Below, one piece after another: positions 1 to 5,587 of a stretch of DNA of 5,587 nt (the stretch's first letter is position 1; every line of letters begins with the position of its first letter). The notes under the pieces were generated by a model. It saw only the letters and a program-made list of their open reading frames with translations. It ran no database searches and had not been told where the DNA came from. This stretch comes from Ignavibacteriaceae bacterium (GTDB taxonomy: Bacteria; Bacteroidota; Ignavibacteria; Ignavibacteriales; Ignavibacteriaceae), in NCBI GenBank assembly GCA_025449775.1, contig JANWIS010000023.1, forward strand, positions 1 to 5,587, written 5' to 3'. The translations under genes were made by a program, and so were the position numbers.

Positions 1-1040
1 ATAACTTCCTTCTCTTTATCAATACCAAACTCATCCTGAAGTAATGCGTGATCGTGTTCAACCAGGTATTTAGCACCTGTTTCTTCATAAGGTCTCAATT
101 TAATATGCAGATCTTTCCGCTCTTTCCAATCTGCTTTTTTAACACTGCTTAGTATTTGTTTCAGCGATTCGTGAATTTCAGCCGGCTTTTTATATTCTTT
201 TACTTTTTTATCTGGAGTTGGAAGCTTTTCAAGATTCTGACTGTAATAAATAAATGAATCTGAAGGTGGAAGCTGAACTTTTGCAAACCAGTTTTTTACG
301 GCAGGTATTGTACAATTTTCAGCATCAGAAATTTTTGGCAGCTTGAAGACTGAAAATGAAACTTCTTTTTGAGTTGATTTAAAACTTCCGATTGGTGGAA
401 TTTTAATTTTATAAATTTTTCTCGCCTTATGAATTTCATCAACAGGAACTTTTTTAATTTTACTTTTCTTGAATGAATCCAGATCAACAGCTAAAATATC
501 TATCTTCTTAATGTGATTTGCATTCTCTTCCAACTTAAGCAACTGAATATTGTAAACAGCAGGAACCATTTCACTTAAGTAATTGAAAATCTCCGGTAAA
601 TCAATTCTGCATTTATATTCTTTAGGAGACCAGGTACTGAACTTTACAGTTATAGTTTTAATCGTAGTCGGGGAAATAAGAAAATCAACATTACGAGCTG
701 AATAGCCCAAAGGTTTCGGTTCAATCTCTGGAAGATTTATTCCTCGTTCAGTAACATTATGCATCATGAAAAAGACCGCATTACTGCGAACTTTTTTAAA
801 ACTATAATTTTTTATTTCATCAGTTACTTCTGATTCGGGTATTTCAAAGTCAAGACCGATTGATTCAACTTCTGGAATATCGAGGGATTCTTTTAAATTT
901 TCTTTTAAACGGGAATGGATGGATCCGATCTCATGTTCGTGGAGTAGTGGAACCTTTAACCAGTTTCCAAAATTAAAATCATCAACTGCTTCAATTTTAG
1001 AAACTGATGTAGCAAGTTTTCTTCGGACTTTTCGGATCAT
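1..1040 (-). CDS. SNF2-like helicase-related protein with altered ATP-binding motif, partial (3' end outside window)
   Basis: The reading frame is open from an ATG at 1040 to the left edge, giving 346 complete codons with no stop, so the C-terminal part is missing. Residues 1 to about 310 are lysine-rich and mixed hydrophilic, with no domain I recognise and no signal peptide or membrane segment. From residue 315 the protein reads LRPYEETGAKYL, followed by ALLQDEFGIDKEKEV. This aligns with the start of SNF2-family ATPase domains, typically LRPYQ..G..(W/F)L and ALLADEMGLGKT. Two key places differ: the Q-motif Gln is Glu319, and the Walker A GLGKT is GIDKE (Asp341, Lys342, Glu343), with only the Lys kept. 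ATP hydrolysis is therefore doubtful. SNF2 proteins remodel or translocate on DNA, and that role cannot be assumed here. The start lies 5 bases after the upstream gene's stop with no clear Shine-Dalgarno site, suggesting translational coupling. The family call rests on about 32 residues at the edge. Confidence 0.7.
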   Translation of the reverse strand, partial: MIRKVRRKLATSVSKIEAVDDFNFGNWLKVPLLHEHEIGSIHSRLKENLKESLDIPEVESIGLDFEIPESEVTDEIKNYSFKKVRSNAVFFMMHNVTERGINLPEIEPKPLGYSARNVDFLISPTTIKTITVKFSTWSPKEYKCRIDLPEIFNYLSEMVPAVYNIQLLKLEENANHIKKIDILAVDLDSFKKSKIKKVPVDEIHKARKIYKIKIPPIGSFKSTQKEVSFSVFKLPKISDAENCTIPAVKNWFAKVQLPPSDSFIYYSQNLEKLPTPDKKVKEYKKPAEIHESLKQILSSVKKADWKERKDLHIKLRPYEETGAKYLVEHDHALLQDEFGIDKEKEV

Positions 1041-1045
1041 TTATA

Positions 1046-1579
1046 TTATTCAATTGATTTCTGCTGATGAACCTGCTCGCAAGCAATCCTGAGTCTTTCA
1101 AAAGGTTCAAGAAGATTGCGCTGTTCAGACAGCTTATTCAACTGATCTTTAATAGGAACTATTTCGGTTTCAAATTTTTTGGAAGTTTCGATCATCACTT
1201 TACCAGATCCATTTCCTGGAAATGCTAATGGTTCTGCTTTGGTACTAACTCTTGACTTTCCATCACCTTCATTAAAGACACGAATAACTCTTACACCTTG
1301 TTTGTTATTTGCACCAAGGAAGAATGGATCTTTAACCAATATCAAATCAACTTGTTCATTTATTGCATTCAAAAGTGGAACAGAAATTAATTCGACAAGT
1401 ATATGCTCAAGAAGAACATCTCCGTAAAGTGTTTTCTGAAATCCTGTTGGTTTGATTGGCGCAGTTACTCTAAATTCTAAAGGTTTAGTTTCTGAATCTG
1501 TAACTAATATTGCTCCCATTACCCCACCATTTTCTTCGAGTGCATATGTTTCTAAAAATGCAATCTTTGCTATTTCCAT
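1046..1579 (-). CDS. Conserved-looking hypothetical protein, 177 aa, first gene of operon with SNF2-like protein
   Basis: I do not recognise this 177-residue protein as a named family. Residues 1-85 look like a compact alpha/beta domain: a strand (EIAKIAFLET), a glycine-containing strand (GGVMGAILVTD, about 18-28), a third strand (LEFRVTAPI), a Gln/Leu/Tyr-rich helix (GFQKTLYGDVLLEHILVELI) and a strand ending in LILVKDP (79-85). Residues 86-130 are rich in Gly, Asn and Arg and probably loop-like. Residues 133-177 are highly charged and probably a helix or short coiled coil. There is no signal peptide or transmembrane segment, so it is probably cytosolic. The ATG at 1579 is supported by an AGGAG site seven bases upstream. 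The next gene starts 5 bases after its stop, so both should share a transcript and may act together. The codon-regular frame and good ribosome site make it a real gene; its function is unknown. Confidence 0.85.
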   Translation of the reverse strand: MEIAKIAFLETYALEENGGVMGAILVTDSETKPLEFRVTAPIKPTGFQKTLYGDVLLEHILVELISVPLLNAINEQVDLILVKDPFFLGANNKQGVRVIRVFNEGDGKSRVSTKAEPLAFPGNGSGKVMIETSKKFETEIVPIKDQLNKLSEQRNLLEPFERLRIACEQVHQQKSIE

Positions 1580-1586
1580 TTTTTAG

Positions 1587-1591
1587 CTCCT
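1587..1591 (-). promoter_or_regulatory. Shine-Dalgarno site for the 177-aa protein gene
   Basis: On the minus strand the sequence reads AGGAG, then seven bases, then the ATG at 1579. It is the only strong ribosome-binding site in the window: the downstream SNF2-like gene, the histidine kinase and feoB have none, and feoA has only a distant AGGA. It fixes the start of the 177-residue protein and suggests this operon is translated independently at its first gene. Confidence 0.75.
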
Positions 1592-1640
1592 AGTAATAAT
1601 TATGAAAAACTCAACCGAGGTTATTCAACATAATCAGTGC

Positions 1641-1667
1641 CATTATTTCAAATAATAATGTTGAAAT
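1641..1667. repeat. Overlapping short palindromes in the operon leader, possible operator
   Basis: Three inverted repeats overlap here. ATTATTT-C-AAATAAT is a perfect 15-base palindrome centred on 1649. CATTATT (1641-1647) pairs with AATAATG (1654-1660). ATTTCAA (1645-1651) pairs with TTGAAAT (1661-1667). They lie 62-88 bases upstream of the ATG at 1579, where an operator or a leader hairpin would sit. Such AT-rich palindromes also arise by chance in a background like this one, so the regulatory reading is tentative. Confidence 0.35.
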
Positions 1668-1825
1668 CAGGTGAATTTTTTACATCAGCCAGGTATAAAA
1701 ATTAAAATCCAGGGAGATCAATCAACATCATTTAATCCCCGTTTCTAAACTGAATAATGATATTAAAATTTATTCTGATCGCGAGAGGAAATTAGAGTTG
1801 ATAATTTGTAGAGGAAATCTTTGTT

Positions 1826-1847
1826 TTTTTGTATTTTTTTACAAAAA
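1826..1847. repeat. AT-only inverted repeat downstream of the histidine kinase gene
   Basis: TTTTTGTA (1826-1833) and TACAAAAA (1840-1847) form a perfect 8-base stem with a six-T loop, about 100 bases past the kinase stop codon. It could be a weak 3' end structure of the kinase transcript. However, the stem has only one G-C pair, and on the kinase strand it is followed by A-rich sequence instead of a T-run, so it does not meet the usual pattern of an intrinsic terminator. Confidence 0.25.
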
Positions 1848-1944
1848 TAAAACTGTTAGCTAAAGAAAAAATTAGTAATCTTATACAAAATTAGCTGTAA
1901 AAATTACCGGGTTTTAATCTGGTTTGAAGAGAAGAATTAATGAA

Positions 1945-3588
1945 TTAGTCGGTTTGATGTGAGGGCAATGTTACTTTAAAAGTTGTTCCTTTACCTTCTC
2001 TTGAAATAATATCAAACTCTCCGTTGTTAAGTGCTATATATTTTGTCGCAATCAACATTCCTAAACCAGTGCCTGGTTCTTTACTGGTTCCTAGTGTTGA
2101 AAACATTTCAGCACTTTTTATCTTTTGGAGATTTTCTTCACTGAAACCTATTCCTTCATCAGCAATAGTTATCTGTATGACAGAAGTATCAGTTGCTTCA
2201 GAATTTTGATTGTGAGCATGGATTTTTACAACACCGCCGTTATTAGAATATTTTATTGAATTTGAAATCAGGTTTTCAAATGTTACCCTCATCATTTCCA
2301 GGTCACCTGTTATTCTCAAATCTTTATTAACATCTTTTTTAATTAAGATATCTTTTTTTATTGTTCTGAATTTCAGAGAATCGATAGCATAATTGATTAC
2401 ATCCTGAAGAACTATTTTCTCAGGTGAATGATCAAATCTATTTAACTGGAGTCTGGAATAATGCAGCAGATTATTCGTCATCCCGAAAAGAGTTTTTGAT
2501 GAATCATTGAGAACATTAATATATTCTTTAATATCTCGCTGTGTTAATGTTTCAAATTCAGTTGTTAAGATTTCCGTAAAACCCAAAAGTGAATTGAACG
2601 GTGCCTTTAAATCATGTGATATTAATGAGAACAATTGATCTTTAGAACGATTCATCTCCTTCAACTGAATAATCATTTCCTCTCTTTCTTCCTCAACTAT
2701 TTTTCTCTCAATAGCTCTTGAAATCGGATATGAAATTACATCGAGTATCTGTTGTTCTGATTTACCGTATGTATTAGGGTCGGTATAGTCCTGAACAACC
2801 ATAACACCAATTGTTTTGTCTATTATTTTTAACGGAACTCCAAGCCAGATTGGTGATTGTGGACCGATAAGTTCTATCTCACCGCGTCTTCTTAAATCGG
2901 CATCCATTTCAAGATCGATGAGAGCAGATTTTCCGGTACGAAGAATATATTCTGTTAATCCTTTTCCAAGTTTTTTGGGTGATGAATCTGTATCCGATTC
3001 GTCAACGAAATAAGGAAATGTTAACATTTCAGAATCTTTTTTGTAGTAGGCTATATAAAAATTATCTGCCTTCATTAATGTTCTTATGCAGGAGTGAATG
3101 AATTTAAACAGCTCGACTAAGTTTTTTTCAGAGTTAGCTGCCTCAAGAATTTCTGAAATAATTTGTTTAAGTTTTTCACTGCGGATAAGTGAGCCGACAT
3201 CTTTTAATATTCCAAATCTTGATACTTTATGACCAAATGAATCACAAATAATAAAAGAGTTATCCTCAATCCATTTGTGTTCGCCTTCTTTTGTTTCAAT
3301 CAGGTATGTAGTAAAGTTCTCTTCTATTTGAGCACCGTTTGGATTATTATTTACCAAATAAGAACTTTTCCTTTCATCAAGATGATTCCTAACAATATTT
3401 TGAAATCCTATTTCATTCAGCTGGTTTAAATCATAACCTAAAAGATTTTCAACACCTTGTGTGATGAATTGGTATGAATCTTTTTTATAATCATATTTAT
3501 AAAATACCTGCTGATGGTATTCATTAATTCGAGTTGAAGGATCATTCAAATAATCCTGTTCAACCTGTAAATTTTTATCACTGCTCAT
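1945..3588 (-). CDS. Soluble hybrid-sensor (PAS-GAF) histidine kinase, orphan
   Basis: This 547-residue two-component sensor kinase autophosphorylates on a histidine and passes the phosphate to an unidentified response regulator. In order it has a PAS domain (about 25-132; FITQGVENLLGYDLNQLN, ending RFGILKDV), a GAF domain (about 140-295; WLGVPLKIIDKTIGVMVVQDY), a charged helical linker (295-318), a HisKA domain with the H-box SLISHDLKAP (phospho-acceptor His325), and a HATPase_c domain. The HATPase boxes are intact: N-box FENLISNSIKYS (Asn439, Asn443), G1 DEGIGF (477-482), F-box around Phe496 and G2 GTGLG (506-510). No membrane segment or signal peptide is visible, so it should sense a cytosolic signal. 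The H-box reads HDLKAP, lacking the Thr/Asn four residues after the His that supports phosphatase activity in many HisKA kinases. No response regulator is adjacent. The ATG at 3588 has no Shine-Dalgarno site; it is chosen because it gives a complete PAS N-terminus. The ligand is unknown. Confidence 0.95.
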   Translation of the reverse strand: MSSDKNLQVEQDYLNDPSTRINEYHQQVFYKYDYKKDSYQFITQGVENLLGYDLNQLNEIGFQNIVRNHLDERKSSYLVNNNPNGAQIEENFTTYLIETKEGEHKWIEDNSFIICDSFGHKVSRFGILKDVGSLIRSEKLKQIISEILEAANSEKNLVELFKFIHSCIRTLMKADNFYIAYYKKDSEMLTFPYFVDESDTDSSPKKLGKGLTEYILRTGKSALIDLEMDADLRRRGEIELIGPQSPIWLGVPLKIIDKTIGVMVVQDYTDPNTYGKSEQQILDVISYPISRAIERKIVEEEREEMIIQLKEMNRSKDQLFSLISHDLKAPFNSLLGFTEILTTEFETLTQRDIKEYINVLNDSSKTLFGMTNNLLHYSRLQLNRFDHSPEKIVLQDVINYAIDSLKFRTIKKDILIKKDVNKDLRITGDLEMMRVTFENLISNSIKYSNNGGVVKIHAHNQNSEATDTSVIQITIADEGIGFSEENLQKIKSAEMFSTLGTSKEPGTGLGMLIATKYIALNNGEFDIISREGKGTTFKVTLPSHQTD

Positions 3589-3704
3589 ATATCATACATT
3601 CATTTTTTAATATTCAATCAACTCAAAAGACAACTTTTATGCCGTTGTGTTTAATAAAAGAACTCACTTCAATAAAATTGAACTGATTGGAATAATTATT
3701 ATTT

Positions 3705-3735
3705 GGTTCAATATTATTTAATTGACAATTGAGCC
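3705..3735. repeat. Imperfect inverted repeat overlapping the feoA promoter, possible operator
   Basis: GGTTCAAT (3705-3712) can pair with ATTGAGCC (3728-3735) with one G-T wobble and a 15-base spacer. The inner TCAAT (3708-3712) can also pair with ATTGA (3721-3725). The right arm immediately follows the proposed -35 TTGACA, which is where a repressor of iron uptake would bind. No known metal-regulator consensus is matched, so the operator reading is an inference from position and symmetry. Confidence 0.3.
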
Positions 3736-3750
3736 TAACAGCATTATTTT
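3722..3750 (+). promoter_or_regulatory. Predicted sigma70-type promoter of feoAB
   Basis: TTGACA (3722-3727) matches the -35 consensus exactly, and TATTTT (3745-3750) is a moderate -10 at the ideal 17-base spacing. Transcription would start near 3757, giving a leader of about 35 bases before the feoA ATG. If the organism uses a Bacteroidota-type sigma factor, which prefers different boxes, this match would be coincidental. Confidence 0.4.
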
Positions 3751-3792
3751 TATGTAGACTAAATCTTAATAATTTTCAGGAATTTGAATTAG

Positions 3793-4014
3793 ATGAAATC
3801 AGCAGCACATTTAGATTTTGGTGAAAAGGCTATCATATCAGATATTGATTCTACGCATCCTTCCAGTAAGAGGATAATTGAACACGGATTCACACCAGGT
3901 CAGGTCATCGAACTGAGAAGCAAATCTACATTTAACGATCCGATAGCAGTTTCAGTCCGTGGTACTGTAATAGCAATACGAAAAAGCGAAGCCGATTGTA
4001 TTAAACTCAAATGA
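3793..4014 (+). CDS. feoA: FeoA, ferrous iron transport accessory protein
   Basis: This 73-residue protein has the length and pattern of the FeoA SH3-like domain. It has a small hydrophobic start (DFGEKAIISDI), the hallmark helix-turn ending in IIEHGFTPGQVIELRSK (28-44), then FNDPIAVSVRGTVIAIRKSEADCIKLK, which matches the FeoA signature of DP(I/L).V.VRG..IALR..EA..I. FeoA is a cytosolic partner of FeoB that binds it and is needed for full Fe(II) uptake, although its exact mechanism is unsettled. A weak AGGA (3778-3781) lies 11 bases before the ATG. The stop codon overlaps the feoB start as ATGA, so the two should be translationally coupled. It is a stand-alone FeoA, not the FeoA-FeoB fusion seen in some Bacteroidota. 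Confidence 0.93.
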   Translation: MKSAAHLDFGEKAIISDIDSTHPSSKRIIEHGFTPGQVIELRSKSTFNDPIAVSVRGTVIAIRKSEADCIKLK

Positions 4015-5587
4015 AAACTAATGTTGATCTGCAAGTTCCCCTGATAACATTAGTCGGGCCCCCTAATTCAGGAAAAACTACCTTATTTAACCTGCTCAGC
4101 GGGAATAATTACAAGACTGTAAATTATCCCGGTTCAACGGTAGAGTTTTACACCAGCCGCATTCTTCCTAAGTTTAATTCCAATGCAGCAATTGTAGATT
4201 CACCTGGGATAATCAGTCTTGTTGCTGAATCTCCCGATGAAAAAATCGCCATCGAGTCTCTGTATAAACATCCCACACTTGGAATTCCGGATATAGTTAT
4301 TATCACTGTTGATTCAGCCCAGCTTTCAAGACACTTACTTCTTCCAAAACAACTTATCAAATCCGGGTTTAAAGTGATTGTAGTGCTCACAATGGGTGAT
4401 ATACTGCTAAAAAAAGATTTAAAGATTTCTGAAACTAAGTTGAGTGAAGAATTAAATTGTGATGTTTTATCAATCAACGGAAGAACTGGTCAAGGAGTAG
4501 AAAAATTAATTTCAGTTATAAATTCTAATCTTGAACAAACAAGCAATAAAAGTATTTCTCAAATACCTTCCACTGGAAATAAATCTGATAATAACGGATT
4601 GATGGATTTATTTCAAGAGATTGAAAATATAGTCACAAAAGTTTATGAGCATTCATCTCCTAATCAGAAAATAAATTTAGGACTCGCAAACCAGGAATTA
4701 AAAGTACTTCAGGAAAAAATAAATAATAATGCTAGCTCACCTGATACAAGAAGTCTTTTAATAGATAAATTTTTACTTCATAAATTCTGGGGATTTTTCA
4801 TATTCCTTCTTGTAATGACATTTATATTCACAAGTATTTTCTGGCTGGCTCAACCTCTAATGAATTTCGTAGATGTGTTTTTTGCAAACTTGAATTCAAT
4901 AGTGATACAGAATTTTGAGTCAGGCTGGTTAACATATTTAATTTCTGACGGATTAATTTCAGGCTTCGGTTCTGTGATGATATTTGTTCCTCAGATCGTA
5001 ATTCTCTTTCTTATACTTGGTGTTTTAGAGGATTCAGGGTACCTTGCAAGAGGAGCAATGTTAATTGACAAACCATTATCACGAATAGGATTAAACGGCA
5101 GATCTTTTGTTCCGATGTTATCTGGCTTTGCTTGCGCAATTCCAGCTATGATTGCTGCCAGAACAATCCCAAACAGAAATGAAAGGCTTCTTACAATTTT
5201 CATTATTCCATTAATGAGCTGCAGTGCCAGACTTCCAGTTTTTGCTTTATTGATTGCATTCTTAATTCCAAAGGAACAACCATGGATTGGCGGAATCATA
5301 CTCGCAGGAATTTATCTTTTCAGTATAATTACTTCAATTATTATAGCCGCAGTAATTAATAAATTTAAAAAAAATATTTTTAATGAAGATGATAATTCAA
5401 CTTTTATTCTTGAATTACCGGCCTACAGAATTCCGAAGCTAAATTCAGTTATAAATCATGCATATAATAGCTCCAAGCAATATATACTCACTGCCGGTCC
5501 GATCATACTTGGTTTTTCACTAGTGTTGTGGTTTTTAACTTTTTTTCCTCACATCGAACCTGAATTAAAATCTGACGGTAGAACAAC
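4011..5587 (+). CDS. feoB: FeoB, Fe(II) transporter with N-terminal GTPase domain, partial (3' end outside window)
   Basis: The frame stays open from the ATG at 4011 to the right edge, with 525 codons visible; typical FeoB has 650-800 residues. FeoB carries Fe(II) across the inner membrane, controlled by its cytosolic G domain. That domain shows G1 GPPNSGKT (16-23), G2 YPGSTVE (39-45, Thr43), G3 DSPG (63-66) and a G5-like segment SINGRTGQG (154-162). The G4 motif, normally N(M/K)xD, is TMGD (127-130), so the base-contacting Asn is Thr. A polar helical segment (about 165-255) leads to the membrane core. That core starts with a segment from about 260 and includes the Gate signatures: FVPQIVILFLILGVLEDSGY (EDSGY at 340-344), GFACAIPA (372-379, Cys375) and CSARLP (404-409, Cys404). 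Another hydrophobic segment lies near the right edge. The ATGA overlap with feoA fixes the start and implies coupling, with no separate ribosome site. Confidence 0.95.
   Translation, partial: MKTNVDLQVPLITLVGPPNSGKTTLFNLLSGNNYKTVNYPGSTVEFYTSRILPKFNSNAAIVDSPGIISLVAESPDEKIAIESLYKHPTLGIPDIVIITVDSAQLSRHLLLPKQLIKSGFKVIVVLTMGDILLKKDLKISETKLSEELNCDVLSINGRTGQGVEKLISVINSNLEQTSNKSISQIPSTGNKSDNNGLMDLFQEIENIVTKVYEHSSPNQKINLGLANQELKVLQEKINNNASSPDTRSLLIDKFLLHKFWGFFIFLLVMTFIFTSIFWLAQPLMNFVDVFFANLNSIVIQNFESGWLTYLISDGLISGFGSVMIFVPQIVILFLILGVLEDSGYLARGAMLIDKPLSRIGLNGRSFVPMLSGFACAIPAMIAARTIPNRNERLLTIFIIPLMSCSARLPVFALLIAFLIPKEQPWIGGIILAGIYLFSIITSIIIAAVINKFKKNIFNEDDNSTFILELPAYRIPKLNSVINHAYNSSKQYILTAGPIILGFSLVLWFLTFFPHIEPELKSDGRT

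Larger units (their letters stand above)
1580..1944. other. Non-coding spacer between histidine kinase gene and the two-gene operon
   Basis: This 365-base AT-rich stretch lies downstream of the kinase gene and upstream of the 177-residue protein gene, both on the minus strand. It contains only very short open frames (for example 15 codons on the plus strand from 1659, and 9 codons on the minus strand near 1714) with no coding character. It should hold the promoter of the operon and the end of the kinase transcript. I see no convincing -35/-10 pair and no GC-rich hairpin followed by a T-run on the minus strand. The notable structure is two overlapping inverted repeats near 1641-1667 and a weak AT-only inverted repeat at 1826-1847, listed separately. 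Confidence 0.6.
3589..3792. other. Divergent intergenic control region between histidine kinase and feoAB
   Basis: The kinase gene starts leftward at 3588 and feoA starts rightward at 3793, so this 204-base AT-rich stretch must hold both promoters. A sigma70-like pair facing feoA is listed separately. I could not pick a convincing promoter for the kinase strand. An imperfect inverted repeat (3705-3735) overlaps the feoA -35 box. A 10-base palindrome AATAATTATT (3691-3700) lies just upstream. I looked for a 19-base Fur box of the GATAATGATAATCATTATC type and did not find a good match. Confidence 0.6.

Noticed and set aside
296..487. 63-codon open frame on the minus strand
   Set aside because: It lies in another frame within the SNF2-like gene, is extremely Lys/Phe-rich, and has no ribosome site. 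It is a by-product of AT-rich coding sequence.
1179..1427. 82-codon open frame on the plus strand
   Set aside because: It is antisense to the 177-residue protein gene, and its low-complexity Ser/Thr/Pro composition is typical of a shadow frame.
1715..1745. Possible promoter for the two-gene operon (minus-strand TTGATT and TATACC)
   Set aside because: The spacing is about 22-23 bases, too long for a sigma70 promoter, and no better pair was found.
1893..1925. Possible terminator for the kinase gene around the ACCGGG/CTGGT sequence
   Set aside because: Only about three consecutive base pairs form before mismatches, so the hairpin is too weak to call even though a short T-run follows it on the minus strand.
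2024..2209. 61-codon open frame on the plus strand
   Set aside because: It is antisense to the kinase HATPase domain, whose N, G1 and G2 motifs prove the other strand codes.
2816..3013. 65-codon open frame on the plus strand
   Set aside because: It is antisense to the kinase GAF domain and has no ribosome site.
3690..3708. Possible Fur box in the feoA upstream region
   Set aside because: The AATAATTATT palindrome has Fur-like composition, but a position-by-position comparison with the 19-base consensus is poor.
4148..4477. 109-codon open frame on the minus strand
   Set aside because: It is antisense to the FeoB G domain, where the recognisable G motifs lie on the plus strand.
4991..5299. 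102-codon open frame on the minus strand
   Set aside because: It is antisense to the FeoB membrane core with its EDSGY and CSARLP signatures.

Overview
This AT-rich window carries five protein-coding genes, two of them cut by the window edges. I found no RNA genes, insertion sequences or CRISPR arrays. Codon use, the A/T-rich leaders (mostly with weak or no Shine-Dalgarno sites) and the style of the PAS-GAF histidine kinase suggest the Bacteroidota/Chlorobi/Ignavibacteria group. That placement is an inference from general appearance and no marker gene supports it.

Layout. Positions 1-1579 (minus strand) hold a two-gene operon. It encodes an unrecognised 177-residue protein and, 5 bases downstream, a large protein that runs off the left edge. 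The last visible residues of the large protein align with the first ATP-binding region of SNF2-family (Swi2/Snf2) helicases, but key residues are replaced. Positions 1580-1944 are non-coding and contain the operon's leader with a clear AGGAG ribosome site, overlapping short palindromes, and the 3' flank of the next gene. Positions 1945-3588 (minus strand) encode a soluble PAS-GAF-HisKA-HATPase sensor histidine kinase with no response regulator beside it. Positions 3589-3792 are a divergent promoter region. Positions 3793-5587 (plus strand) hold feoA and feoB, overlapping by four bases; feoB runs off the right edge.

How the genes work together. FeoA and FeoB form a ferrous-iron uptake system, with FeoB as the membrane transporter carrying a GTPase domain and FeoA as its small cytosolic SH3-like partner. 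The histidine kinase shares a control region with feoAB, so a regulatory link is possible, but nothing in the sequence shows one. The left-hand pair is the least explained part. A probable SNF2-like protein with a changed nucleotide-binding loop and a long unrecognised N-terminal region is co-transcribed with a small protein of unknown function, and this is the best candidate here for something undescribed.
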